Positions 17,033-30,402 of a stretch of 64,000 bases of DNA are shown piece after piece (within the stretch, counting starts at the first letter, position 1; each line of letters begins with the position of its first letter). This DNA is from Thiothrix lacustris DSM 21227 (lineage in GTDB: Bacteria; Pseudomonadota; Gammaproteobacteria; Thiotrichales; Thiotrichaceae): NCBI RefSeq assembly GCF_000621325.1, contig NZ_JHYQ01000012.1, positions 1 through 64,000 on the forward strand. Reading direction: 5' to 3'. A model generated the notes under the pieces. The model did not search any database, was not told the DNA's origin, and saw nothing but the letters and a program-made list of their open reading frames with translations. The position numbers and the translations under genes were made by a program.

Positions 17033-18127
17033 GTGTGGATAAGTCGTCTTAACGTCCAACATTGTCGAGTTATCCACAGTGCAGAGTTGGCGTTAACCGA
17101 ACACGTGAATGTTCTGTATGGGGATAACGCTTCTGGTAAGTCCAGTTTACTAGAGGCGCTCGCCGTATTATCACGCGGACGTTCGTTCCGCACGCCACGG
17201 ATAGCCGAGGTGATTACTCGTGGAAAAAACGAACTAACGGTTGCTGCCAGTGTTGAACAGGGCGTTATCCTGCAAAGTTATCCACTGGGGATAACTAAAA
17301 GTGCTGAAAATACACGCATTCGTATCAACCACGCCGATGTACAACAGCAAGCAGAATTAAGCGCACACGTACCATTGACCCTGATTCATCCAGGTTCCGT
17401 TGAATTACTCACCGGTAGCCCAACGACACGCCGGGCATTTTTGGATTGGATAGCCTTTTATCGCTTTACTGAATTCAACATGGCGTGGCGTAACTACCAA
17501 CGGGTCTTAAAGCAACGCAATGCTTGCCTACGCGACGCTAAACAACGTCAAGCCCTACCTCAGTGGACTCGGCAGTTGATCGCCTTACAGCCGATTCTGT
17601 GGCGTTACAGACAAGATGCTCTAACCGCGCTCAATGCCGCATTACAGGGTTGTGCAGAGTTACTCACAGCCCTTGTGCCGCAGCTTGTACTCAGCAGTGG
17701 TTTTCCCGCCGGGATTTATCCACAGGATGAGCAGCAGTTAGCTCAATTTTTCAGCGAAAAAACCGAACAAGAATTGAAGCAAGGTTTCACCCTGTACGGC
17801 GCACACCGTGCCGATCTACATATTCTGCTAGAAGGTATTCCCGCGTTACGGGTCGCTTCACGTGGACAACTCAAAATCCTCGCGGTTGGTTTATTATTGG
17901 CTCAAAGTCATGCCATTGCCGATGACACCACAAAACGCGGTATAATCGTGATTGACGATCTGGCCTCAGAATTGGATGAGCAAAACCAACAAGCGTTGTA
18001 CAATACTTTGCAGACAGCACAGCAACAATTAATCATAACCAGTACCCATCACCAACCCATGAAGAACTGGGTGAATGCCGCTAAAGTGTTTCAGGTGAAA
18101 CACGGGCAAGTGTTTGCAGAAAGCTAA
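17033..18127 (+). CDS. recF: DNA replication and repair protein RecF
   Basis: 364 residues. An SMC-like ATPase that loads RecA at gaps. Walker A reads YGDNASGKSSLLEAL (about 28-42), the signature region lies near 265-285 and Walker B reads IIVIDDLASELDE. The start is a GTG at 17033; the bases from 17034 form a perfect DnaA box. Two more perfect DnaA boxes lie inside the gene (17070-17078, 17716-17724), with a one-mismatch copy at 17278-17286. A parS-like palindrome lies near its 3' end. Confidence 0.95.
   Translation: MWISRLNVQHCRVIHSAELALTEHVNVLYGDNASGKSSLLEALAVLSRGRSFRTPRIAEVITRGKNELTVAASVEQGVILQSYPLGITKSAENTRIRINHADVQQQAELSAHVPLTLIHPGSVELLTGSPTTRRAFLDWIAFYRFTEFNMAWRNYQRVLKQRNACLRDAKQRQALPQWTRQLIALQPILWRYRQDALTALNAALQGCAELLTALVPQLVLSSGFPAGIYPQDEQQLAQFFSEKTEQELKQGFTLYGAHRADLHILLEGIPALRVASRGQLKILAVGLLLAQSHAIADDTTKRGIIVIDDLASELDEQNQQALYNTLQTAQQQLIITSTHHQPMKNWVNAAKVFQVKHGQVFAES
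18087..18102 (+). promoter_or_regulatory. parS: parS-like site (one mismatch)
   Basis: TGTTTCAGGTGAAACA differs from the parS consensus TGTTTCACGTGAAACA at one central base. It lies in the last codons of recF, about 2.2 kb from oriC. The central CG is important for ParB, so binding may be weak. Confidence 0.45.
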
Positions 18128-22634
<4,507 letters not shown>

Positions 22635-22638
<4 letters not shown>

Positions 22639-23402
22639 AAATCGCGACCTGGAATGTGAATTCGCTACGGGTGCGCCTGCCGCATGTACTGCAATGGTTG
22701 GCTGCCGCGCAACCTGATGTGTTGGCGATTCAGGAAACCAAAACGGTGGATGAGCAGTTCCCCGTGGCGGAACTGGAAGCGGCAGGTTACAGCGCAGTAT
22801 TTGCCGGGCAGAAAACCTATAACGGTGTAGCCATCCTCAGCAAGTCACCTGCCACAGAAGTGGTGACTGATATTCCCGGTCTGGATGACCCGCAACGCCG
22901 CATTCTCGCCGCCACCCTTGACGGGGTGCGGGTGGTGAATTTGTACGTGGTGAACGGTGCTGAAGTCGGTTCCGACAAATACGCCTACAAGCTCGACTGG
23001 CTGGCGAAAGTCACCGCATGGTTGCAACAACAAGCGGCGGCTTACCCCAAGTTGGTGGTGTTGGGCGATTTCAATATTGCCCCGCAAGACCGCGACGTGC
23101 ATGACCCGGCGGCGTGGGGTGAAGGTATTCTCTGCTCTCCCTCGGAGCGTGCCGCGTTACAGGCGATTCAGGCGCTGGGTTTGCAGGATACCTTTAGGTT
23201 GTTTGAGCAAGCGGAGAAAAGCTTTAGCTGGTGGGATTACCGTGCGGGTGGTTTCCGACGCAACCACGGCTTGCGGATCGACTTGATTCTCGCTAGCCAA
23301 GCATTGGTGGCTGTGTGCCAGTCGTGCGTGATTGAGCGTGAACCGCGTACCTGGGAGAAACCTTCCGACCATACGCCAGTAGTAGCGGTGTTTGCGGCGT
23401 GA
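22635..23402 (+). CDS. xthA: Exodeoxyribonuclease III
   Basis: 255 residues, apurinic/apyrimidinic endonuclease and 3' exonuclease of base-excision repair. The EEP fold is clear: MKIATWNVNSLRVRL, IQETKT (metal-binding Glu), VLGDFNIAP, and a closing SDHTPVVAVF with the catalytic Asp-His. The start ATG overlaps the prlC stop by 4 bases, so the two are coupled. Length is typical. Confidence 0.95.
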
Positions 23403-23908
23403 AGGTTTACTTGCTGGTTGCGGTGTTGGTGTTTGGCCTGACAGTAGCGGGTAAGCTGCTGCTGGATGGGCGTTCACCTTCCACAGGCAATTTGCCAACC
23501 ATCGAATTGGCCTTGCAATCGCCCTGTGATTTGCGTCAGGGGGCGTGTACGGCGGCTGATGCCAATGGGCGTAGCATTCGTTTCAGCATTAACCCCGCCA
23601 GCATTCCACTGATGGAAGAACTGAGGGTACAGGCAGAAACCACGGGGCTGCCCAAGGTGAGTAGCATCCGTCTGACGGTGGAGGGCGTGAATATGTTCAT
23701 GGGCTACCAGTACGCTGATTTGCAAGCAGCATCAACGGGGCAGTTTAGTGGCAAGCTGATATTGCCAGTGTGTACCCTCGAAAAGATGCAATGGTTGGCA
23801 ACGCTGGAGGCACTGACACCGGATGCCAAAGTGCAGGCGAAGATTCCTTTTGAAACATTCAGCAGCACACCCGTAAAACCTTTCAATCAACAGTTGCTCG
23901 AAAAATAA
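23399..23908 (+). CDS. Hypothetical membrane-anchored protein
   Basis: 169 residues, GTG start overlapping the xthA stop by 4 bases. Residues 3-22 are a hydrophobic signal-anchor (VYLLVAVLVFGLTVAG). The rest is a soluble beta-rich domain, probably periplasmic, with three cysteines (in SPCDLRQGACTA and PVCTLEKM) that could form a disulfide. No family recognised. Coupling to xthA may only reflect compact packing. Confidence 0.7.
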   Translation: MKVYLLVAVLVFGLTVAGKLLLDGRSPSTGNLPTIELALQSPCDLRQGACTAADANGRSIRFSINPASIPLMEELRVQAETTGLPKVSSIRLTVEGVNMFMGYQYADLQAASTGQFSGKLILPVCTLEKMQWLATLEALTPDAKVQAKIPFETFSSTPVKPFNQQLLEK

Positions 23909-23993
23909 TCCAACGCTTGTCCCTGCTCCGTCAGGCGTAAAAACCCTCTTGCCCATCTGCTGATCGTTGTCATTCAGCCCGTAATCGCTTTTC

Positions 23994-24875
23994 ATGGTGA
24001 ATCTGTCAGAACGCGGTATGGATTCAATGTTAACGAATAAAAATAATAAGCAAACAGCTTGGGTAACCATGGGTGCTGCGTGGTCACGCAACATGGTTGT
24101 GGGTGCATTATTGCTCTTGGGAAATGGCGCGGGTATCGCCGGGGAAAGTACACTACTTCCTCACAACTTGTCCTTGTCTGTCTCGCTACCAACGGCATTG
24201 GGTGTTAATGTCAGGGATATTAGCTGGCAAGTTCAGGCGCAAGGTGCAGAGGCTCGACATCTGACAGGTTTATCCCCGGTTGTCTCGCTGCCTGCTGGCA
24301 AGTATGAAGTCAGTTTGGTGATCGGTGCTTATGAGGAACACAAGGTTGTCGACGTTGCTGATGCTAACATAACCGTTGTGCCGTTTACCCCCAATATCGG
24401 GCGTTTGCGTGTCAATAGTGATGCTAAGGATACTGACTGGAGTCTCTCGGCAGTGTCAGCAGATACTAAGGTTACCAAAATGTTGATACAGCGTGAGGAT
24501 AGCCAGCAGATGGATTCCATTGTGCCAGTTGGTGACTATGAGGTGCTGGCAAGCCGTGGCGATGGTATCAGCCACACACAACGGCTGAGCATTACTTCCG
24601 GTGATGTTAACCGGGCGAGTATTCAAATGCCGGGTGGCAAGGTCAGCCTGATTGCTACCCTGAATAATGGTCCTGCTCTGCGTCCTATGAACTGGACGGT
24701 TTATCGACTGGATGGTGGCAGACAAGCCATCGCAGCACCTAAACGCCATTCAGCAAACTTACTGGTATCACCGGGTCACTATGAAGCCGTGGCGATGCTG
24801 GATGGGCAAGAACGTCACCGGGCTTTTACTGTGTTGACGGATACCAGCAACCGTATTGTGGTCGCAATGGATTAA
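23994..24875 (+). CDS. Hypothetical exported beta-sandwich-repeat protein
   Basis: Up to 293 residues; internal ATGs at 24018 and 24027 are also possible starts and none has a clear ribosome site. A hydrophobic stretch near 35-50 (VVGALLLLGNGAGIAG) followed by small residues suggests a signal peptide. The mature part shows three or so repeats of about 75 residues, each with a segment ending in P-A/V-G-x-Y-E-V or P-G-H-Y-E (LPAGKYEVSL, VPVGDYEVLA, VSPGHYEAVA). These are carboxypeptidase-regulatory/PEGA-like beta-sandwiches. It ends 4 bases before the patatin-like gene, so both are probably on one transcript. Confidence 0.65.
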   Translation: MVNLSERGMDSMLTNKNNKQTAWVTMGAAWSRNMVVGALLLLGNGAGIAGESTLLPHNLSLSVSLPTALGVNVRDISWQVQAQGAEARHLTGLSPVVSLPAGKYEVSLVIGAYEEHKVVDVADANITVVPFTPNIGRLRVNSDAKDTDWSLSAVSADTKVTKMLIQREDSQQMDSIVPVGDYEVLASRGDGISHTQRLSITSGDVNRASIQMPGGKVSLIATLNNGPALRPMNWTVYRLDGGRQAIAAPKRHSANLLVSPGHYEAVAMLDGQERHRAFTVLTDTSNRIVVAMD

Positions 24876-24879
24876 GACA

Positions 24880-25818
24880 ATGACACATCCCCGTATCGGT
24901 ATCGCCCTCGGCAGTGGTTCTTCGCGTGGCTGGGCACACATTGGCGTGCTGCGAGCGCTGGCAGAACGCGGTATTCACCCTGACATCATTTGTGGATGTT
25001 CGGTGGGGTCGATTGTGGGAGCAGCTTATGCAGCGGGGAATCTGGATAAGTTGGAAAGCTGGGTACTTTCGCTGAACCGTATGGAATTGGTGCGTTTTTT
25101 CGAGCTGAACCCTTCCTTGAACGGCTTTGTCAAACGCGACAAGTTACAGCAGTTTTTCCACACGCACGTTTGTGATGCAAGCACCCAGATCAGCGAGTTG
25201 TCACGTAAGTTTGCCAGTGTTGCCACTGACTTGGAAAACGGACGCGAGATCTGGTTTAACGAGGGCGCGGTGCTGGATGCTGTAGCGGCTTCCATTTCTC
25301 TACCCGGTTTGTTCACCCCTTACCAGCATGGCAAGCGCTGGTTAGTCGATGGGGGGCTGGTGAATCCCGTGCCGGTTTCGCTGTGTCGCGCCTTGGGGGC
25401 TGACATCATTATTGCGGTGAACCTCAACGGTAATGTAGCCCGCCGTTATGCTCACCATACCCAACACTCCAAGGTAGAACCCAAAGCTAGCAAGAACGGT
25501 AATGGCTCGAAAACAGATACTCTAGTGGAGTCGCTGACCGCTTCCTTACGCGAGTATTCGTCGACACTGTTACCGGATAGCAATAAGGACAAGGACAGTG
25601 CCCCGGGTTTGTTGGATGCGCTGGCCGCTTCGATCAATATCATGCAGGATAAAATTACTCGCAGCCGCATGGCAGGCGACCCGCCAGAAATCTTATTGAC
25701 CCCACGCCTAGAAAATATTGGTTTACTGGAGTTTCACCGGGCTGCTGAAGCTATTGCTGAAGGCCGTGAAACCGTGGAGCGCATGCAGACCGAGATTAAT
25801 TCTCTATTAAATCTTTGA
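24880..25818 (+). CDS. Patatin-like phospholipase/esterase, RssA-like
   Basis: 312 residues from the ATG at 24880, four bases after the preceding stop; the frame opens earlier but only inside that gene. The oxyanion loop (GSGSSRGWAHIG), nucleophile elbow GCSVG (about residue 38-42) and the catalytic Asp in DGGLVNPVP define a patatin Ser-Asp dyad. The core resembles bacterial RssA/YchK proteins. A low-complexity charged insert near 195-235 separates the core from a C-terminal helical part. It probably hydrolyses acyl lipids at the membrane; substrate unknown. Confidence 0.85.
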   Translation: MTHPRIGIALGSGSSRGWAHIGVLRALAERGIHPDIICGCSVGSIVGAAYAAGNLDKLESWVLSLNRMELVRFFELNPSLNGFVKRDKLQQFFHTHVCDASTQISELSRKFASVATDLENGREIWFNEGAVLDAVAASISLPGLFTPYQHGKRWLVDGGLVNPVPVSLCRALGADIIIAVNLNGNVARRYAHHTQHSKVEPKASKNGNGSKTDTLVESLTASLREYSSTLLPDSNKDKDSAPGLLDALAASINIMQDKITRSRMAGDPPEILLTPRLENIGLLEFHRAAEAIAEGRETVERMQTEINSLLNL

Positions 25819-25928
25819 TGGCTGTATAATTCCAGTAAATAGACTTGTCTCAAGACAAGCATGTGGACGTTCACTCACAACCGTTCAACCATATAACGAC
25901 AATGATTAATTAGGAATTAAGTATATCC

Positions 25929-26321
25929 ATGCAAGCCATTTTTTCACAACTCGGACTAAGTCAGCCTCAAAATCGCTTTATAATGAAGTTTTTATTTGTG
26001 GGCTTAGCGCTCTTGGGAATTGGTGCTGCGTTGTTGCCAAGTGTTGGGAGCAGCAGCTTTCCTCATGCTGACAAGTTGATGCATGCAGGGGCATTATTTG
26101 GGTTTGCGGTGTTACTGGATTGGGCAACACCGCGCAGCTTTTGGGGTTGGAAAGTACCCGTACTATTAGGGTACGGTGCTTTTATTGAGTTGCTGCAAGC
26201 TTTGACAACTTGGCGCTCCGCATCGCTGGCAGACTTTGCGGCAGATGCTGCGGGTGTTCTGCTGTACTGGTTGCTGTGGCGCGTGGTATTGCAGCGTTTC
26301 GTGATGCAGCAGGAGCATTAA
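25929..26321 (+). CDS. VanZ-like family membrane protein
   Basis: 130 residues with about four membrane segments (MKFLFVGLALLGIGAALL, LMHAGALFGFAVLL, PVLLGYGAFIELLQAL, AGVLLYWLLWRVV). The VanZ-like pattern is present: HADKLMHAGALFG, then E-L-L-Q, and a final R-x-A-S-x-x-D-F-x-A-D-x-x-G. Function in such short VanZ-like proteins is unknown. The 3' end overlaps the convergent DUF3299 gene by 4 bases. A TATAAT at 25825-25830 and a 7-bp inverted repeat at 25844-25859 lie in its leader. Confidence 0.75.
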   Translation: MQAIFSQLGLSQPQNRFIMKFLFVGLALLGIGAALLPSVGSSSFPHADKLMHAGALFGFAVLLDWATPRSFWGWKVPVLLGYGAFIELLQALTTWRSASLADFAADAAGVLLYWLLWRVVLQRFVMQQEH

Positions 26322-27085
26322 TCCTGTCGCTGTTGGGCATCATCTTCTTCATAGATGGTGACAACGGCATCCTTGATCTGGTAGCCCGCTTCCGCAAGGT
26401 CAGTGTGAACTTGCTCGGTGACAATGGTGCCAGATACCCATACGGGTTCATACATGCGTTCCATACCGATACTTTTTCCTTCTGCCGGTTTGACCAAAAG
26501 GGTTTGATTGAGTGGCGGGGGCGGTACGTGGATACAGGCTCCGAAATACGGTACTAACAAGAATTCTTTCACAACGCCTTTGGTTTCATCGACTTCCAGT
26601 GGCGAGATAAAACCGGGAATTTTAATCTTTTTACCATTGAGTGCTGCGTTGACTGGAGCGGCATTCAATTCGGCTTGCATCTTTTCTGTAACAGCATCTT
26701 CAGCAGGATCACCTTCAGGGATGGAATCAATTTGCGGCTGGTATTTTTTCATGATGTCAGCCAAACCTTGCCCCGGTAATTCGAGGTTTTCCCATTCGAT
26801 TTCGGTGTATTCACCATCCTGTTTGGGTTGGTCAGTGGTTTTTGGGGTAATCGTTTGAATGGGTGTGCCAATAGCAGGCGCATCTACCGGCAATTCGGCT
26901 TGAGCCTCTATCAAGTCATCAGCTTGTGTGTCAGGTTGTTTTTCAGTGGTGCTGTCAGACGTCGGTGGTGTAGTTATTTGACCACTCTCGGCGGCTTTGT
27001 CAGGGGCTTTATCAGCCGGTCTTTCTTCACCACAAGCTACTAATAACAGGCTGGCAAGTAATACAGGTAAAATCCTTGTGTTCAT
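26318..27085 (-). CDS. DUF3299 lipoprotein of the zinc-uptake run
   Basis: 255 residues. A lipoprotein signal peptide ends in LLVAC (Cys18), followed by a charged linker to about residue 95. The C-terminal domain (IKIPGFISPLEVDETK, LLVPYFGACIHVPPPPLNQ) is a clear DUF3299, found next to ABC transporters of the ZrgA type. The conserved cysteine and histidine in GACIH could bind metal. The gene begins one base after the permease stop and is the last of the minus-strand run. Likely periplasmic partner of the transporter; exact role unknown. Confidence 0.85.
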   Translation of the reverse strand: MNTRILPVLLASLLLVACGEERPADKAPDKAAESGQITTPPTSDSTTEKQPDTQADDLIEAQAELPVDAPAIGTPIQTITPKTTDQPKQDGEYTEIEWENLELPGQGLADIMKKYQPQIDSIPEGDPAEDAVTEKMQAELNAAPVNAALNGKKIKIPGFISPLEVDETKGVVKEFLLVPYFGACIHVPPPPLNQTLLVKPAEGKSIGMERMYEPVWVSGTIVTEQVHTDLAEAGYQIKDAVVTIYEEDDAQQRQD

Positions 27086-27086
27086 C

Positions 27087-28346
27087 TCAAACCCTTACGG
27101 TCAAACCATCTTGGAGGGAGCGGCGATACGCAATAGCCCCCGGAATCAGGCTGAACAGTAGCGCAAGCACCGCCACTACTGCAAGCATCAGCCCATCATT
27201 GAGGTCGGGAATCCAAGTGCGCAGGTAAAAGCCGTATTCCGCCACCACCCACGGGCGGGCAGCAAACAGCCCGACGTACACCAGCCCTGCCCCCAGCAAG
27301 CAACCCAGCACCGCCAATACCCCGCCTTCCAGCACAAACAGCAGGAAAACATGGTACGGGTGTGCGCCGACGGCTCGCAGAATCGCCATTTCACGGCGTC
27401 GCTCATTCAGGGTCGACAGCAGCGTGGTTAGCATACCCAGCAAGCCTGCGACGACCACAAAGCCGGTGATAATGCGCAGCACGGTTTCAAACATGCCAAG
27501 CGCCTGCCACAGTTCCGCCAAGGCCACACCGGGGACGGTCGCCAGCAAGGGTTCGCGTTTGTAATCATTGATCTCACGTTGCACCCGGAAAGCCGCTGCC
27601 CGATTTTTTAGCCCGACCATGAAGGCGGTGATGAGCTTGGGTTGCAGGTTCTTGTGCAAGGCTTCGTCGGCACTGATCTGGTAGCCGGGGACCTTGGTGC
27701 CGTTCACCCAGTCGACGTGGATGGCTTCGATACCTTCGAGCGTCACATGCACGGTGCGGTCGATGGGCGTGCCGGTCGGTTTGAGGATGCCGACCACGTG
27801 GAATGGCTTGTCGTCGTGCAGGGTAAAGCGGGTGGCAGCCGCGCCATGTGCCACCACGATTTTGTCATTGAGTTTGTAACCCAGTTTGCTGGCAACTTCT
27901 GCACCCAAGACCGTATCAAATACGCCCTCGAACGGTTTACCCGCTGCGAATGCCAGCAAGTGCTTGTCGCCGTAGCGGTAATGGCGGAAATAATCCTGAT
28001 TCGTGCCGAGCACCCGATAGCCCTTGTGCGAATCGCCGAGGCTGATGGGAATCGTCCAGTCCACCAGCGGCTGGCTGGCGATGTCCTGATACGACTGCCA
28101 ACTGATATTGTTGGTGGCGTTGCCAATGCGGAACACGCTGTAGAGCAGCAATTGCACCGGACCACTGCGTGCGCCCACCACTAAATCTGTGCCGGAGATG
28201 GTGCTTAAAAAACTGCTTTTAGCTTCCTTGCGGATGTATTCCACGCCCAATAGCAGTGAGACGCTGATGGCGATGGAAAACAGCGTGAGCAGCAAGCTGG
28301 CGCGGCGATTCCACAGGCTGCGTAGGGTGAGGTTGAGGAGGATCAT
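27087..28346 (-). CDS. ABC transporter permease, FtsX/MacB-like, zinc-associated
   Basis: 419 residues with the FtsX/MacB plan: one N-terminal membrane helix (ASLLLTLFSIAISVSLLLG), a large periplasmic domain of about 220 residues, then three C-terminal helices, including VLRIITGFVVVAGLLGML and the RRREMAILRAVGAHP loop that couples to the ATPase. Such permeases do mechanical work rather than carry solutes through a channel. It starts with an ATG that overlaps the VF530-type gene by 4 bases. The neighbours indicate a ZrgA-type zinc-acquisition system. Confidence 0.85.
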   Translation of the reverse strand: MILLNLTLRSLWNRRASLLLTLFSIAISVSLLLGVEYIRKEAKSSFLSTISGTDLVVGARSGPVQLLLYSVFRIGNATNNISWQSYQDIASQPLVDWTIPISLGDSHKGYRVLGTNQDYFRHYRYGDKHLLAFAAGKPFEGVFDTVLGAEVASKLGYKLNDKIVVAHGAAATRFTLHDDKPFHVVGILKPTGTPIDRTVHVTLEGIEAIHVDWVNGTKVPGYQISADEALHKNLQPKLITAFMVGLKNRAAAFRVQREINDYKREPLLATVPGVALAELWQALGMFETVLRIITGFVVVAGLLGMLTTLLSTLNERRREMAILRAVGAHPYHVFLLFVLEGGVLAVLGCLLGAGLVYVGLFAARPWVVAEYGFYLRTWIPDLNDGLMLAVVAVLALLFSLIPGAIAYRRSLQDGLTVRV

Positions 28347-28627
28347 GATTCGCGCCGTTTCTCACGTAACATAAAGCCATATAACCCTTCGACTTTTTCC
28401 CGCGCCCACGGGGTTTTGCGCAAGAATTTCAGGCTGGAGGCGATGCTGGGGTCACTGGCAAAACAGCGTACCGGGATGCGCTCCGCCAAACCTTCCCAGC
28501 CAAAATACTCCACCAGTTCGGTGAGGATAGCTTGCAAGGTTAGGCCGTGCAGTGGGTTTCTGGGCTGCTTTTGAGCGGTTGCGAGGTGTAGGGGCTGTGG
28601 AGGTGTTTTGTCAGTGGGTGATGTCAT
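28343..28627 (-). CDS. VF530-family (DUF2132) DNA-binding-like protein
   Basis: 94 residues. From residue 24 the sequence NPLHGLTLQAILTELVEYFG, then SLKFLRKTPWAREKVE, is the highly conserved VF530/DUF2132 fold, a small helical protein proposed to bind DNA. Function is unknown. It lies between the ATPase and permease of an ABC system and its stop overlaps the permease start (ATGA), so it is made together with them. Confidence 0.85.
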   Translation of the reverse strand: MTSPTDKTPPQPLHLATAQKQPRNPLHGLTLQAILTELVEYFGWEGLAERIPVRCFASDPSIASSLKFLRKTPWAREKVEGLYGFMLREKRRES

Positions 28628-28651
28628 GGGTTTTTACTCTGGTGCCGGTGA

Positions 28652-29362
28652 TTAGGGGGAAGTATACAAGGCAACGGTTTGGGGTGGCGGTCGATTCACT
28701 TCCGCCAAGTCCACCACTCGTGGAAAGTGGCTGGCAATGTGCGGGTCGTGGCTCACGAACACAATCGTACTGCCCTGCGCGGCTGCTTCCTTGAATAACA
28801 GGTCGAGGAAGCCGTCACGGGTATCGGTATCCAGCGCCGACGTCGGTTCATCCGCAATGAGCAATTCAGGGCTGCCGATCAGGGCACGAGCGACGGCGAC
28901 GCGCTGTTGTTGCCCCACGCTCAAATCGGTGACGGGGCGTTCCCACAGTTTGCTATCTAAACCTAAATGTTCCAACAGGCGGTTGGTGGTGGCTTGCATA
29001 TCCCCTGCCTGTTGCTTGCGTCGCGTGGAAAAATGGCAAGGTAACTGCACATTTTCACGCACCGATAAATACGGTAACAGGTTGAACTGTTGGAAGATCA
29101 CGCCCATGTGATCCGCCCGGAAACGGTCACGGGCGGAATGGTTCATGCTGTGCAAAGCGTGTCCCAGAATATTCAAGCTGCCGCTGGCAGGGTGCAGGAT
29201 TCCCGCCAGCAAGTTGAGAAAAGTGGTTTTGCCGCTGCCGCTTGCGCCGCGAATGAACAGGTGTTCACCCGCTGCGACGTGCAGTTCGGCAATCGCCAGC
29301 GTGTCGTGGGTTTGCCCTTTCCAGCGGTAATGCAGGTTGTGGAGTTCGATGACGTTAGGCAC
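28652..29362 (-). CDS. ABC transporter ATP-binding protein, LolD/MacB-like
   Basis: 236 residues. Walker A is GASGSGKTT (about 39-47), the Q-loop follows in GVIFQQFNLLPYLSV, the signature is LSVGQQQRVAVARAL, Walker B is LLIADEPTSALD and the H-loop is FVSHD. The best start is a GTG at 29360-29362 that overlaps the 3' end of the DUF1016 gene by 8 bases. It pairs with the FtsX/MacB-like permease downstream. Confidence 0.9.
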   Translation of the reverse strand: MPNVIELHNLHYRWKGQTHDTLAIAELHVAAGEHLFIRGASGSGKTTFLNLLAGILHPASGSLNILGHALHSMNHSARDRFRADHMGVIFQQFNLLPYLSVRENVQLPCHFSTRRKQQAGDMQATTNRLLEHLGLDSKLWERPVTDLSVGQQQRVAVARALIGSPELLIADEPTSALDTDTRDGFLDLLFKEAAAQGSTIVFVSHDPHIASHFPRVVDLAEVNRPPPQTVALYTSP

Positions 29363-30386
29363 TGTTTTTTCCTAGTTCTGCTTCAATATCCTCGATACTG
29401 GGCAAAGAAGATTGTAAGTCGGCGGGCAAGTGTTTGGTGATGGTGTATTCACTCACCCCGATGGGTTTATGAACATCTCGCAGCGCGTATTCCACCACCG
29501 TATCGTTTTTGGATTTGCAGATTAGGATGCCAATAGTAGGGTTATCCTCAGCCGTTTTTAGCAAGCTATCCACGGCTGAAATGTAGAAATTCAGTTTTCC
29601 GACAAATTCGGGTTTGAACTTGACGGTTTTGAGTTCTATCACCACGTAGCAATGCAGCCGCACGTGGTAAAACAATAAGTCCATGAAGAACTCATCCCCC
29701 GCTACTTCCAGTCGGTATTGCCGCCCCATGTAGGAAAAACCTGCGCCCAATTCCAGCAAAAAACGGGTGATGTGTTCAATCAGCGCATTTTCAAGTTCGC
29801 GTTCATCGTGTTTTTCACGCAGCATCAGAAAATCGAAACAGTAAGGGTCTTTCAGGGTTTGGTGGGCAAGGTCGGAATGTGGCGCGGGTAAGGTTGCTTG
29901 AAAATTGTTGATGGCTTTGCCATTGCGTTGGTAGAAGCCAGATTCGATTTGATGGATGAGGACAGCGCGTGACCAATGATTTTCGATGGTTTTCTGGACG
30001 TAAAACAAGGCTTCGTCAAGATGCTTGATTTTGCTGATGATGACTAAGTTGTGTCCCCACGGTAATTGCGAAACAAGCTGTTGCGTAATTGCGGGGGTGC
30101 TTGACCAGAAACGATACCATTGACGCATCAGCTCCAAGTTACGCTTGGAAAATCCTCGCATACCGGGAAATTCTGCCTGCAAGTCGCGGCTCATCTGCTG
30201 CAAAAAGCCATCACCCCATGATGCAGCCTGTTGTTTGGCAACAATCTGTTCCGCCAAGTCCCAATACAAGTGCAATAGTTCTTGGTTGACGGCTAGCGCC
30301 GCCTTGATTTGGGCAGTTTGGATACGCTGCTTGATGTTTTGTAAGAACACCTTGTAATCATTGCTTGTGCTGAGGTTTTGGCTCAT
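29355..30386 (-). CDS. DUF1016 (YhcG-type) PD-(D/E)XK nuclease
   Basis: 343 residues. The N-terminal DUF1016 helical domain (IKQRIQTAQIKAALAVNQEL, GFSKRNLELMRQWYRFW) is followed by a nuclease domain from about residue 175. Its PD-(D/E)XK motif lies in FFMDLLFYH with VVIELK twenty residues on, then F-K-P-E-F-V-G-K-L-N-F-Y. Family members occur near restriction systems and mobile DNA, and their role is unsettled. Here the gene sits inside a zinc-homeostasis run, 17 bases after zrgA and overlapping the ATPase start, which is unexpected for a nuclease. Confidence 0.88.
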   Translation of the reverse strand: MSQNLSTSNDYKVFLQNIKQRIQTAQIKAALAVNQELLHLYWDLAEQIVAKQQAASWGDGFLQQMSRDLQAEFPGMRGFSKRNLELMRQWYRFWSSTPAITQQLVSQLPWGHNLVIISKIKHLDEALFYVQKTIENHWSRAVLIHQIESGFYQRNGKAINNFQATLPAPHSDLAHQTLKDPYCFDFLMLREKHDERELENALIEHITRFLLELGAGFSYMGRQYRLEVAGDEFFMDLLFYHVRLHCYVVIELKTVKFKPEFVGKLNFYISAVDSLLKTAEDNPTIGILICKSKNDTVVEYALRDVHKPIGVSEYTITKHLPADLQSSLPSIEDIEAELGKNSA

Positions 30387-30402
30387 GGGGTATACCTTGC
30401 GA

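Noticed and set aside
25844-25859. Inverted repeat CTTGTCT-CA-AGACAAG as a terminator
   Set aside because: The 2-base loop is too tight for a hairpin and no T-run follows; it could be a protein-binding dyad but nothing supports a specific one.
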